A DNA stretch of 64,000 bases from CAIXSC01 sp046349855 (lineage in GTDB: Bacteria > Planctomycetota > Planctomycetia > Pirellulales > Pirellulaceae): assembly GCA_046349855.1 (NCBI GenBank), contig JAXMBM010000015.1, positions 62,001 through 126,000 of the forward strand. Reading direction: 5' to 3'. The notes beneath the pieces were generated by a model. That model worked only from the letters and a program-made list of their open reading frames with translations. It did not search any database and had not been told where the DNA came from. The position numbers and the translations under genes were made by a program. Shown here in pieces: positions 24,411 to 33,492 of this stretch (the first letter of the stretch is position 1; every line of letters begins with the position of its first letter).

Positions 24411-25177
24411 GGAGCTCCGCTGGACGCCGAGGGAGGTGGGGGAGGGGAGGGGGCCGCGACCGGCGGCGCCACGGCCTGACCGCGTGGCAGCGGAGCGGCA
24501 GTGCGTGTCGGAGGGGCCGCGGGGCGCCGCTTCAGCGGTGCGAAAACGTGTTGCGCCGCCGCGGCTGCTTCGGCGACGAACTGGTCGACGCGATTACGCA
24601 GCAGGGCGAACGCCGCCAGGGCGGGGATGGCGATCATCAGTCCAGCCACGGTTGTCACCAGCGCCTGATAGATCCCTTCGGCCAGCTGCCCGGCACCGGC
24701 GTTCCCCTGCGTGCTGGCGACTTCGCGAAAGCAGAGCACCATGCCGACGACGGTACCGAGCAGACCGAGCATGGGAGCCAGGTTGGCCAGCACCGACAGG
24801 TACTCGACTCGACGGAACATCCGCGCGGCGTGTTCTGCCAGCGCCTCTTCCAAGGCCTCTTCCACCGCCGACCAGCCACCGTCGATCTCAGCCAAGCCGC
24901 GAAACAGCACGTGCCCCAGCAGGCTGGGTTGGTCGCGGCAGGCCTGCTGAGCTTCGGGGAGCCGTCCCGCCTGGAGCAGTTGCCGAACCTGGTCGGCCAG
25001 CGTCTCGGGAAGCACGCAACGCCGGCGCAGCGCGAGCGATTGTTCCACGATCAGGTAGAGGGCGGTCATCGACAGGCCGATGAGCGCCAGCATGATGGCA
25101 ATGCCGATCGGACCGCCGGAAAAGACGATTTCGAAGAACGAGTCGGGAGCGGCTGACGCGGCGATAACAATGGACAT
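24407..25177 (-). CDS. MotA/TolQ/ExbB proton channel
   Basis: 256 residues with three TM helices: residues about 20-44 (GIAIMLALIGLSMTALYLIV), 125-150 (MLGLLGTVVGMVLCF) and 165-190 (ALVTTVAGLMIAIPALAAFA). The Gly/Thr-rich MLGLLGTVVGM and TTVAGLMIAIP motifs line the ExbB/TolQ proton channel. The C-terminal 50 residues are a Pro/Ala-rich tail not found in typical ExbB. It leads the channel/ExbD part of the operon, 75 bp downstream of the TPR gene. Confidence 0.92.
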   Translation of the reverse strand: MSIVIAASAAPDSFFEIVFSGGPIGIAIMLALIGLSMTALYLIVEQSLALRRRCVLPETLADQVRQLLQAGRLPEAQQACRDQPSLLGHVLFRGLAEIDGGWSAVEEALEEALAEHAARMFRRVEYLSVLANLAPMLGLLGTVVGMVLCFREVASTQGNAGAGQLAEGIYQALVTTVAGLMIAIPALAAFALLRNRVDQFVAEAAAAAQHVFAPLKRRPAAPPTRTAAPLPRGQAVAPPVAAPSPPPPPSASSGAP

Positions 25178-25252
25178 GGGACGCGGTGGTTGGCAGGCTC
25201 ACGGGACAGCAGGCTCAAAGGTCAGTGGACGGCTTACATTCGTCGGCCGGTC

Positions 25253-26260
25253 TCAGGGCGGCATTTCGGCTGCGGCAAAGCGCGCACTACGCTCCTGCCG
25301 CAGTCGTTCCGCTTCGGTCGGCCGGTCGAGTTGCTCGAGTTGGCGGGCGGCCAGTTCGAGCGCCTGTCCGGCCAACTGGTAGTGTCCAGGGTACTCGATC
25401 GGAACCCGCAACAGCGACAGCGCCGCCCGCTCAGGCTGTTCGAGCCGCACCCACGCCAATCCCAGCACCCAATACGGGCCGGCCCGCAGTTCGAGTGGTA
25501 ACCGCGACACGATGCGTTCCCAGCCTGCCACTTCCGACTCAGCCGCCGTGCCGACTCGCAGCCGCCACAACTGGGCTTCGGCCAGCAGGGCGATGCGGTG
25601 ATCGCGGTTCGTGGTCAAGCCGCGGAGCCGCTCGACGGCGGCTTCCGGCTGGTCCTGGGCGATAAGCCAGCTGGCACCCAGCAGCACCGCAGCGGGCGAG
25701 GTCTGGTCGTCGAGCCAACGGCGGGCGGCGGCCAGCCATTCGCGCTGCGCCGGTACGCTGGTCCAGGCCAGCGGCAGTGACGAGAAGTGCGGAGTGGCCG
25801 GATCGGCTGTGACCAGGGAGAGAAACAGTTCACCAGCCTTCAGCGGGCGCTGAGTTTCCCGAAAGCACTCAACGGCGCGGGCCGCCAGGTCGCGTTTGAC
25901 CCAGGTCCGAGGATCGCTGGCCGACGCGGCACGGTACGCTTCCAGCGCCTCGTCGAACTTGCCCGCTTGCCGGTGAGTGTCGCCGGTTTGCCGTCCTGCG
26001 GGCCACGTGGTGTCGTAGCGGGCGACGCGTGTCAACGGAATCGAGTCGGTGCGGCCGTCGGGACGCTGGACCCGTACCTGGCCCTGGGCAATGTCGACGA
26101 TCGTTCCGCGCAGTACGGCGCCAGGTTTGCCATCAGGTTGGGTGACCAGCTCCACTCGGTCCTCGCCTCGCCCCTGCGAAGCACTGAGGAGCACGAGAGC
26201 CAGGCCGAGCAGCGAGGATCGACGGCGCAGCCGCGCAGGAATGGTTCGGCGGAAATCCAT
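25253..26260 (-). CDS. Secreted TPR-like protein in the Ton/Tol-type operon
   Basis: 335 residues. Signal sequence RRRSSLLGLALVLLSASQGRG, then a small beta-rich segment (LRGTIVDIAQGQVRVQRPDG, an Sm-like/SH3-like stretch) and helices with TPR-like pairs (AGKFDEALEAYRAASASDPR, then VKRDLAARAVECF). Probably periplasmic. It begins 3 bp after the VWA gene stop, so translation is coupled. Partner proteins are unknown. The arrangement recalls the TPR proteins (YbgF/CpoB) of Tol-Pal loci (analogy). Confidence 0.8.
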   Translation of the reverse strand: MDFRRTIPARLRRRSSLLGLALVLLSASQGRGEDRVELVTQPDGKPGAVLRGTIVDIAQGQVRVQRPDGRTDSIPLTRVARYDTTWPAGRQTGDTHRQAGKFDEALEAYRAASASDPRTWVKRDLAARAVECFRETQRPLKAGELFLSLVTADPATPHFSSLPLAWTSVPAQREWLAAARRWLDDQTSPAAVLLGASWLIAQDQPEAAVERLRGLTTNRDHRIALLAEAQLWRLRVGTAAESEVAGWERIVSRLPLELRAGPYWVLGLAWVRLEQPERAALSLLRVPIEYPGHYQLAGQALELAARQLEQLDRPTEAERLRQERSARFAAAEMPP

Positions 26261-26263
26261 GGA

Positions 26264-27382
26264 TCAGGGGGCCAGGCGTGTGACGTCGACGTAGGCGTGT
26301 TGTCCGCCATTTTGCCGCGCGAGTCGCACCAGGAAGTTTGAGGAACTACGCTGCGGACCGGCACCGTATTCGATGGCGTTGATCACGGTGCCCCGGTTGC
26401 GGGTGCGGATCTGTGCCAGTTCCGCCTCGGTCAGCTGGGGATCGTCGGCGTCGGTAAGAAAGAACAGGACGTCCGGCGCCAGTCCCAGGCCCAGCTGCAA
26501 GGCCAGCAGGTGGTCGGTGCCGCCGTCGGCCGTGATGCCACGCACGAAATCCTCCGCCAGCCGCTTGTTCTGATCTTCACCGAACACCATGCGCGGCGGC
26601 TGCGCCGGGTTGGGACGAAACACCGAGGGACGGTTGTTATAGAAGATGATCTGGAACTGATGAGTGCTTTCGAGTCGGCGGAGACTCTGCAGCAGTTCCC
26701 GCTTGGCCGCGACCAGCGGCCGACCTTCGAAGCCCGACATGCTGGCGGAGCGGTCGAAGACGTAGAGGAATTTGGTGCCGGTCCCGGGCAAGCCGAAGAC
26801 GTAGGTCTGGACGGGCTTGCCGAGTCCGCGGGGGCCGGCGCCGCCCGCTCCCCCGCCGCTCAACAGACCTCCGCCACCCGCCACGGGACCGCTTCCGGCC
26901 TTCGCCGCCGACAATCCTTCGGCCGATGGCAGGACGCTCCCGGCCTCGACCGGTGGCACGTTAGCGCCCGGCAAGGCAGCAGCCAGAGCGGCCGGATCGA
27001 CGGCGGATGCGGTCGCCGAGCCAGTGGATTCTCGCGGTTCCCCGCCCGAGGCAGTGTCGGTTCCCGGTGCGAAATACTGCGGTTGGGACCGTGAGAGGTC
27101 GACCAGTACGATCCCCGCGCGCCGTTCTGGTTCCTGGTTTCCGACCTGGGGAGGAGGCTGCCACAGCCAGGCCGCTCCCAGGAAGATCAGCGCGTGGGCC
27201 ACGGATGAGATCAGCCACGACAGGCGCCGCAGAGGACTCGGCGGGTCCGGATCGTACCAATCGTCATCGTCGTCGCGGGAAGCGGACACAGGAGCGGTCC
27301 CGTGCGAGGTCGGTCGAAAAGCAGCTGGCGGAGTGGCGGACCGCGCGGTCCAGTGCCTTCGACCCGCCGTAGCCGTCGCCAT
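26264..27382 (-). CDS. TonB/TolA-like membrane protein with a C-terminal von Willebrand factor A domain
   Basis: 372 residues, first gene of the operon. An acidic/basic cytoplasmic N-terminus (about 50 residues) precedes a single TM helix, residues 54-74, LSWLISSVAHALIFLGAAWL. It carries Ser59-x3-His63, the SxxxH pair by which TonB and TolA contact ExbB/ExbD or TolQ/TolR. A flexible Gly/Ala/Ser linker (about 80-190) leads to a VWA domain (about 198-365) with the MIDAS DRSAS (DxSxS) segment, the downstream LTDADDP, and a GGTDHLL Thr. So a metal-dependent adhesion domain replaces the TonB C-terminal domain. Followed by TPR, TolQ, ExbD, ExbD and a helical protein. The role as an energy transducer is inferred; SxxxH could be chance. 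Confidence 0.75.
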   Translation of the reverse strand: MATATAGRRHWTARSATPPAAFRPTSHGTAPVSASRDDDDDWYDPDPPSPLRRLSWLISSVAHALIFLGAAWLWQPPPQVGNQEPERRAGIVLVDLSRSQPQYFAPGTDTASGGEPRESTGSATASAVDPAALAAALPGANVPPVEAGSVLPSAEGLSAAKAGSGPVAGGGGLLSGGGAGGAGPRGLGKPVQTYVFGLPGTGTKFLYVFDRSASMSGFEGRPLVAAKRELLQSLRRLESTHQFQIIFYNNRPSVFRPNPAQPPRMVFGEDQNKRLAEDFVRGITADGGTDHLLALQLGLGLAPDVLFFLTDADDPQLTEAELAQIRTRNRGTVINAIEYGAGPQRSSSNFLVRLARQNGGQHAYVDVTRLAP

Positions 27383-27447
27383 TCTAGCCGCAGTGACCGT
27401 CGGTCCGCCATCGTTTCGTCCCCCGTCCCGCTCGGAGACCGGCCCGC

Positions 27448-27453
27448 TATAAT
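27448..27453 (+). promoter_or_regulatory. Candidate -10 box (TATAAT) upstream of def
   Basis: A perfect TATAAT in the 110-bp divergent gap, 40 bp before the def ATG (27493). No good -35 at 16-18 bp was seen. The likely start site is about 27460. Confidence 0.4.
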
Positions 27454-27492
27454 TGGGCGTTTCCGAGGTTCCTGGACCGCAGCGCGAGTGTC

Positions 27493-28077
27493 ATGCCCTT
27501 GAAGATCATTCCCTATCCCCATCCGACGTTGCGCCGAGTGGCCCGGCCGGTCCGCCGCGTGGACGCCGACTTGGTGCGGATTGTCCGCGAGATGTTCGAT
27601 CTGATGTACGCCGCCAAAGGCATCGGGCTGGCCGCCAATCAGGTGGATATTCCGTTGCGGCTGTTCGTGGTCAACCTGGAGGCGGAAGCCGGAAAAGGGG
27701 AGGAATGGGTATTTATCAACCCCGTGCTTTCGCGGCCGAAGGGGTCGGCCGAAGCCGAGGAGGGGTGTCTCAGCCTGCCGGGCCTGTATGGCCCGGTCAC
27801 GCGCCCCAAGCAAATCCAGATTAATGCCTACTCGCTCACCGGCCAGGAGCTGAATGCTACGATGACGGGCCTCATGGCCCGCGTCGTCCAGCACGAGTTC
27901 GACCACCTGGACGGCATCCTCTTTCCGGATCGGATGAGCGACACGACGCGCGCCGCCTTCCGCGAACAGCTGGCGGAATTCGAGGTGGATTTTTCGAGTC
28001 GCCGGTCGGTCGGCGAGTACGGAGAGGACGCGGATCTGGAACGCCGCTGGCACGAGTGGGAGCAGCGCTACTCGTAA
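27493..28077 (+). CDS. def: Peptide deformylase
   Basis: 194 residues, Fe/Zn peptide deformylase removing the formyl group from nascent Met. All three signature motifs are intact: GIGLAANQ (about residues 43-50), EGCLSLPG (metal-ligand Cys) and QHEFDHLDG (HExxH). It lies 10 bp upstream of fmt, the classic def-fmt pairing that makes and removes formyl groups. Cytoplasmic. Confidence 0.97.
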   Translation: MPLKIIPYPHPTLRRVARPVRRVDADLVRIVREMFDLMYAAKGIGLAANQVDIPLRLFVVNLEAEAGKGEEWVFINPVLSRPKGSAEAEEGCLSLPGLYGPVTRPKQIQINAYSLTGQELNATMTGLMARVVQHEFDHLDGILFPDRMSDTTRAAFREQLAEFEVDFSSRRSVGEYGEDADLERRWHEWEQRYS

Positions 28078-28087
28078 GGACCTGCCG

Positions 28088-29071
28088 ATGCGACTGGTCA
28101 TGATGGGCACCGGCCCCTTCGCCGTGCCAACGTTCGAGCGGCTGCTCGATTCGTCTCACGAAGTGGTGGCGCTGTACACTCGGCCGCCCCAACCGTTCCG
28201 AGGGCGCGGACCGGCGCCGGTGAATCCGATGCGCGAGGTGGCCGAACGCCGTCAGGTCCCTGTGTTCGATCCGCCCGACATCAACGCGCCGGAGACGCGC
28301 CAGCAACTGGCGGCCTGCCAGGCCGACCTGCTGGTGGTCTGCGACTACGGCCAGATTCTCCGCTCGGAAACGCTGGCCGTCGCGCGCCTGGGTGGGATCA
28401 ATCTGCACGGGAGCTTGCTGCCGCGGTATCGCGGAGCGGCTCCGGTGCAGTGGGCCGTTTTTCAGGGGGACAGCGTCACGGGGGTGAGTGTCATCCACAT
28501 GACGCCGCAGCTGGATGGCGGACCGATTCTCGCCACTCGCACCACGCCCATTGGACCCGACGAGACGGCCGGTGAACTCGAACCGCGTCTGGCTCGGCTG
28601 GGTGTCGAGCCGGTGTTCGAAGCGCTCGACCAGCTGGCGGTCTGGGATGGTGTCGCCACGCTCGGCGTGCGCCAGGACCCGCAGCTGGCGACCAAGGCGC
28701 CGCGGATCCGCAAGCAGGATGGCGCGATCGACTGGTGCCGACCGGCGCGGGCCATCCGTCAGCAGGTTCGCGCCTTTCAGCCGTGGCCCGGTTCGTACAC
28801 CACCTGGCCCGCGGCACGCGGTGGTCCGCTCCGCCTGATCATCACCCGAGTCTCCGAAGTGGAACTCCCCGCCGAGCACATGGCGGCTCCTCCCGGCACG
28901 GTGGTGGTGAGCGACGGTCGCCGCCTGGTGATCGCCACGGGCCAGGGGGGACTGGCGATCGAGCAGCTGCAGCCCGCTGGCAAACGCCTGCTGGACGTGT
29001 CCGAATTCCTTCGCGGGTATCCGGTGCCGGTGGGGGATCAGTGGAACACGGAGAGCGGATCTCAAGGGTGA
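28088..29071 (+). CDS. fmt: Methionyl-tRNA formyltransferase
   Basis: 327 residues. N-terminal formyl-THF Rossmann domain with the catalytic motif (INLHGSLLPRYRGAAPVQWA, Asn/His/Asp), ligand motif GTGPFAVP at the start, and a C-terminal OB-like domain (RAFQPWPGSYT). It transfers a formyl group from 10-formyl-THF to Met-tRNAi. It forms an operon with def, 10 bp apart. Confidence 0.97.
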   Translation: MRLVMMGTGPFAVPTFERLLDSSHEVVALYTRPPQPFRGRGPAPVNPMREVAERRQVPVFDPPDINAPETRQQLAACQADLLVVCDYGQILRSETLAVARLGGINLHGSLLPRYRGAAPVQWAVFQGDSVTGVSVIHMTPQLDGGPILATRTTPIGPDETAGELEPRLARLGVEPVFEALDQLAVWDGVATLGVRQDPQLATKAPRIRKQDGAIDWCRPARAIRQQVRAFQPWPGSYTTWPAARGGPLRLIITRVSEVELPAEHMAAPPGTVVVSDGRRLVIATGQGGLAIEQLQPAGKRLLDVSEFLRGYPVPVGDQWNTESGSQG

Positions 29072-29167
29072 GTTCCGGGGCGGGGAGACTGGCTGGCGAG
29101 TGCGGCTCCGTATGCCGCGACCGGTTCCCGATTCCTGTTGATCGTTTGTCTCCGGAGGCATCACGCG

Positions 29168-30319
29168 ATGACGATCCCGCTGCAGTCCCCGTCTCAACTT
29201 CGCGCTGGCATCATCGGCACAGGGTTCATCGGCCCAGTGCATGTCGAGGCCCTGCGTCGCATCGGCGTGCCGGTCACGGCCTTGTGTGGCTCGGAACGGG
29301 CGCAAGCGGTGGCGGAGCAGTGGGGGATTCCCCAGGTCTTTACCGGGTACGACTACCAGGGACTGGTGACCTCGCCCGACGTCGATGTCGTGCATATCAC
29401 GACTCCCAATCGACATCACCATGCCCAGGTGCTGGCGGCGCTGGCCGCGGGCAAACATGTGGTCTGCGAGAAGCCGCTGGCAATGAACTCACGCGAGACC
29501 GCCGAGATCGTGGCGGCGGCCGAGCGGGCCGGACGGGTGTGCGCGGTGAATTACAACGTGCGGTTCTATCCGGCGGTGCTGCAGATGCGCAGCCTCGTGC
29601 AGCGTGGTGAACTGGGGGACATCATTCATGTGAATGGCAGCTACCTGCAGGACTGGCTGCTCCACGACACCGATTACAACTGGCGGCTGCTGGCACCCGA
29701 GGGAGGTGCGCTGCGGGCCGTGGGAGATATCGGCACGCACTGGCTGGATACAGTCACGTTTATCCTCGGTACGCCGGTCCAGGAACTGCTGGCCGACCTG
29801 ACAACGTTTCACACCGTCCGCCGGCGACCGGTGAGGGAAGTGGTCACCTTTGCCAGCGCGGGGGAGGGAGAGCGGGTGGCGTATCGTGTGGATACCGAGG
29901 ACCTGGCGAACATCCTGCTGCGGTTTGCCAGCGGAACTCGCGGCAATCTGGCGGTGTCTCAGGTGGCCGCCGGTCGCAAGAACTGCCTGCGGCTGGAGAT
30001 TTATGGTTCACGTCAGAGCGTATGGTGGAATTCCGAGCAGCCGGACGAGCTTCACCTGGGGCGCCGCGACCGCGCCAATGCGACGGCTTGGCGAGGCTGC
30101 GCCGAGTTCGAGGGGGCGGCTGGCTATACGGACTACCCGGGCGGACACGTCGAAGGCTTCCCCGACACATTCAAGATGCTCTATCGCAGCATTTACGGGG
30201 CGATTGCCAGCGGTCAGTCCGACGGACTGTTCGCGACGGCCCAGGACGGGCACGCCGAAGTGCGTTGGTGCGAGTCGATCTTGCGCAGCCACCAGGAACG
30301 ACGCTGGGTGGAAGTCTGA
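29168..30319 (+). CDS. Gfo/Idh/MocA-family oxidoreductase
   Basis: 383 residues from the ATG at 29168. A GGAGG-like Shine-Dalgarno sits 10-14 bp before it, and it starts directly before the Rossmann strand (RAGIIGTGFIG, GxGxxG). Active-site-type VCEKPLAMN motif (Lys) as in sugar dehydrogenases, then the C-terminal beta-sheet domain (DIGTHWLDTVTFILGTP). It probably oxidises a sugar or inositol with NAD(P). Substrate is unclear. It follows fmt by 96 bp and may be in the same transcript. Confidence 0.92.
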   Translation: MTIPLQSPSQLRAGIIGTGFIGPVHVEALRRIGVPVTALCGSERAQAVAEQWGIPQVFTGYDYQGLVTSPDVDVVHITTPNRHHHAQVLAALAAGKHVVCEKPLAMNSRETAEIVAAAERAGRVCAVNYNVRFYPAVLQMRSLVQRGELGDIIHVNGSYLQDWLLHDTDYNWRLLAPEGGALRAVGDIGTHWLDTVTFILGTPVQELLADLTTFHTVRRRPVREVVTFASAGEGERVAYRVDTEDLANILLRFASGTRGNLAVSQVAAGRKNCLRLEIYGSRQSVWWNSEQPDELHLGRRDRANATAWRGCAEFEGAAGYTDYPGGHVEGFPDTFKMLYRSIYGAIASGQSDGLFATAQDGHAEVRWCESILRSHQERRWVEV

Positions 30320-30342
30320 GAAGCTTTCTCCGACGATCTGCA

Positions 30343-30513
30343 ACGGCGAGCGGGCGACGAGAATACGGCGAGCGGCAACGGCGAGCGGGGGACGTCAGTC
30401 CCCTGTTTCGCAGCGCCAACCACCATCGCGCGAAAAAAGGCGGCTCCATTCTCCACGCCCCCGTTGCGACGCCGCAGTCACGAAACAGCGGGCTGACGCC
30501 CGCCGCTCGCCGG
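30343..30513 (+). repeat. Inverted-terminus, planctomycete-type intergenic repeat element, left of the NRPS gene
   Basis: It contains CGGCGAGCGG repeated near 30343, 30365 and 30380, a hairpin of GGGGAC/GTCCCC around GTCA (about 30388-30403), and at the right end CCGCTCGCCG (30503-30512), the reverse complement of CGGCGAGCGG. The left part recurs at 33513-33565 on the other side of the NRPS gene. MITE-like, with no transposase nearby. Confidence 0.65.
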
Positions 30514-30587
30514 TCGGGTTTTTTGATGGACTCGAACGTGGGGCCCGGCTAGGATTTTCTGCGGGTGCCCCTTACCACCGGATCGCC

Positions 30588-33473
30588 ATGACGACCTCAT
30601 CCGTCAGCTCCGCTTTGGATCAGACCATCCATCAATTGTTCGAGGAGCAGGTGTTGGCGACACCGGCTCGCGTTGCGGTGATCCATAACGAGCGTCAGGT
30701 CACGTTCGCCGAACTTAATCGGCGCGCCAATCAACTGGCCCGTTACCTGCGTTCGCTCGCGGTAGGCCCCGACGTCCCCGTGGGGCTGTGCATGGAGCGG
30801 TCGCTGGAATCGATCGTGGGATTCCTGGCCATTCTCAAGGCCGGCGGAGCGTACGTTCCGTTGGAGTTGGCGTCGCCGGTCGAACGCAAGCGGCGGATCC
30901 TGGAGGATGCACGTATACCGGTCCTGTTGACTCAGGCCAAATTGGACTCGGTGCTGCCGCCGTTTTCGGGGCGGCGCATCTACCTGGATCGCCGTCATGA
31001 GGCCAGCGAAGTCGAGGACGGTGACAACTTGTCTCCTCTGGCCCAGGGGTCGCACGGGCTGGCCTATGTGATTTACACCTCGGGATCGACCGGTCAGCCC
31101 AAGGGAGTGATGGGGCTGCATCGGGGGATCGTCAATCGACTGTTGTGGATGTGGCAAACCTACCCCTATGCCGCCGGAGAAGTGGCGTGCCATCGGACGT
31201 CGCTCGCCTTCGTGGACTCGCTTTGCGAAATCTGCGGTCCGCTGTTGCAAGGAGTTCCGCTGGTGGTGGTGCCGGGCGAGGGGACGGGCGATCTACGGTA
31301 CCTGGTGCGGACGTTGGCTGCGCATCGAGTGACGCGTGTGGTCCTGGTGCCGGCACTGCTGCGTGGTCTGCTCGAGGCGTATCCAAGGCTGCACGAGCAG
31401 TTGCCGGATCTGCGGCAGTGCATCAGCAGCGGCGAGGCGCTACCGCTGAAACTGGCGCGGGAATTCCGCCACCGCATGCCGCACTGCACTCTGCTCAACC
31501 TGTATGGATCGACGGAAGTCTCCGCCGATGTCACGTGGTACGAAGTTCCCGCAACGATTCCGCACGAGAAGGTGCCGCTCGGACGTCCCATTGCGAATAC
31601 GACCATCGAGATCCGGGACACCGACGGGCGGCCGGTTCCGCACGGTACGGCAGGTGAACTTTACGTCCGTGGAGAAGGTTTGAGTTCGGGATATCTGCAT
31701 CGCCCGGAGATGACGGCCGAGCGGTTCATCGTCGACTCATCACCGGCTTCGCCGCCTCAACGCTGGTTCCGCACGGGAGACTTCGGGCGTCTCCTGCCGG
31801 ACGGCAACATCGAATTCCTGGGACGAGCGGACCAGCAGGTCAAGGTCCTCGGATGTCGCGTCGAGTTAGGCGAGATTGAAGCTGCTCTGAGCCAGCACCC
31901 TGATGTGGCGGAAGTTGTGGTTCTGGCTTACGAGGCCGAATCCCGCGGCCACAGGCTGGTGGCGTATGTGACTTGGAACGCCGCCCCGACGGTCGAAGCA
32001 GGTGTGCTCGATCGGTGGTTACGGCAGCGGCTTCCCGAGTACATGCTGCCCGCATCAATCCACACACTGGAACGTTTGCCGCGCACCGTCAGCGGCAAGA
32101 TCGACCGGATGGCATTGGCCTGGCTCGAGCCAACGGCGGCATCTCCGGCGGAACCGCAGGGCGCGGCAGATACGCGGATCGAGCAGCTGCGCGCCATCTG
32201 GAGGCAGGTACTCGACCGCGAAACGATTGACAATGACACCAGTTTCTATGCGGTGGGAGGGGATTCGCTCCGGGCCTTGACGATGATCTTGCAGGTCGAA
32301 GAGGCGTTCGGAGTCACTGTTCCTGAAAGCTTCTTTGCGGTTCCCACGATCCATCATCTGGCTCGGCTCCTGTGGAATGATCAACCCGCACTGGCGCCTG
32401 AACTGGCGCCTGCACTGGCGCCCGCAACGTCGGTGAGGGCGGAACATGACGGAGAGTTGCCGGCACCTCCGTCGGTGGCGCGGGTCGCGCGCCAGAGTGT
32501 CCGCAGCAGTCGCGAAGCTGCCGCGTTTGCGCTGCCGCCGGACGCTGGAGTCGAAGCGATCCGGGAATGGGTCAGCGATCCGGATGTGAGGCGGCGGTTC
32601 TACGGCAACGAAGTGGCAGTCGTCGAACGCTTCTGCGATGAATTCGCAGCGCAGGGACTGGCCCACATGGATCGACGGCATCTGCTGACTCAGGTACTCG
32701 TCCAGTCCGTGCTGTTTCGTGAGATGGATACCTTCAGCGCGCGTCTGACGAGTCACCCCGACATGGGCGGTGTTCTGGAGTCAACTCGGTTGCCATTCTG
32801 GCAACCGTATGCACGTCTCTGCCGTCCGGCCGAACGTACCGCCACGATGTTCTCGGAACGCTATCTCATCACAGGGGACGATCATCTGCATCGAGTCCGG
32901 AGTCGAGGGCAGAGTGTGGTCCTCGTGCCCTACCATACTCCGCTGGTCTATTTCCTGCTGCCGGCGCTGCATTACCTGGGGTTTTCGCGTCCGGTGATGG
33001 CGACGTGGGGTGGCCGCATGCCACATGCGCCGGCCGGAAAAGCCACGCCGGCACAGGAATGGATGCAGGCCACACAGACGATGCGGGATCTCATGTCGCA
33101 GCTCGCCGAGGGGGGGCTCATCGTGATCCAGGCTGATGGGCTCAAGGGGCAGGTGAGCGCCGAGCTGTCGGTGCTGGGCAGACTCTATCCGTTTCGATCC
33201 GGATTCGCTGAGCTGGCGGTGAGAACGGGAGCGGCCGTCATTCCCACCACGATTCACCTGACGGATAACGCTCGCATCCGTGTCGCGCTGCACGAACCGT
33301 TCGATGCGGGACTGGAGGAACAGCCACGAGACCAGCGCGTCCTGGGCCTGCTGTCTCAGTTCGCCGACTTTTATGCGAACAACAGTCGGCAGTACCCCGA
33401 AAGTTTGACGCTCGGCCGAATGCGAAAATTCCTGCAGCTACCCGTGGCGCCCGAATCGTGTCCCCAGCCGTGA
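30588..33473 (+). CDS. Single-module NRPS (A-PCP) fused to an LpxL/HtrB-like acyltransferase domain; predicted beta-alanine activation
   Basis: 961 residues from the ATG at 30588; the preceding in-frame stretch belongs to the upstream repeat. Residues about 20-515: adenylation domain with VIYTSGSTGQPKGVM and the SGKIDR Lys. Mapping on GrsA-PheA gives V209 D210 C213 V252 I279 S281 L305 A313 D314 K504, i.e. VDCVISLADK, one residue from the beta-alanine signature VDWVISLADK. PCP about 530-600 with the phosphopantetheine Ser in GGDSL (Ser560). Residues about 650-945: LPLAT domain (VVLVPYHTPLVYFLLPALHY, then FRSGFAELAVRTGAAVIPTT) as in lipid A acyltransferases. His783 is present, but the usual +5 acidic residue is Tyr. 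No condensation or TE domain. It could load beta-alanine and pass it, or a fatty acid, onto a lipid or amine (inference; compare insect Ebony). It stands between two related repeats. Confidence 0.85.
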   Translation: MTTSSVSSALDQTIHQLFEEQVLATPARVAVIHNERQVTFAELNRRANQLARYLRSLAVGPDVPVGLCMERSLESIVGFLAILKAGGAYVPLELASPVERKRRILEDARIPVLLTQAKLDSVLPPFSGRRIYLDRRHEASEVEDGDNLSPLAQGSHGLAYVIYTSGSTGQPKGVMGLHRGIVNRLLWMWQTYPYAAGEVACHRTSLAFVDSLCEICGPLLQGVPLVVVPGEGTGDLRYLVRTLAAHRVTRVVLVPALLRGLLEAYPRLHEQLPDLRQCISSGEALPLKLAREFRHRMPHCTLLNLYGSTEVSADVTWYEVPATIPHEKVPLGRPIANTTIEIRDTDGRPVPHGTAGELYVRGEGLSSGYLHRPEMTAERFIVDSSPASPPQRWFRTGDFGRLLPDGNIEFLGRADQQVKVLGCRVELGEIEAALSQHPDVAEVVVLAYEAESRGHRLVAYVTWNAAPTVEAGVLDRWLRQRLPEYMLPASIHTLERLPRTVSGKIDRMALAWLEPTAASPAEPQGAADTRIEQLRAIWRQVLDRETIDNDTSFYAVGGDSLRALTMILQVEEAFGVTVPESFFAVPTIHHLARLLWNDQPALAPELAPALAPATSVRAEHDGELPAPPSVARVARQSVRSSREAAAFALPPDAGVEAIREWVSDPDVRRRFYGNEVAVVERFCDEFAAQGLAHMDRRHLLTQVLVQSVLFREMDTFSARLTSHPDMGGVLESTRLPFWQPYARLCRPAERTATMFSERYLITGDDHLHRVRSRGQSVVLVPYHTPLVYFLLPALHYLGFSRPVMATWGGRMPHAPAGKATPAQEWMQATQTMRDLMSQLAEGGLIVIQADGLKGQVSAELSVLGRLYPFRSGFAELAVRTGAAVIPTTIHLTDNARIRVALHEPFDAGLEEQPRDQRVLGLLSQFADFYANNSRQYPESLTLGRMRKFLQLPVAPESCPQP

Positions 33474-33492
33474 CGAGACCTCTCCCTCGCAT

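Noticed and set aside
29850..33473. 1207-residue plus-strand frame before the NRPS start
   Set aside because: Residues before the ATG at 30588 come from an alternate frame of the oxidoreductase and from the repeat element.
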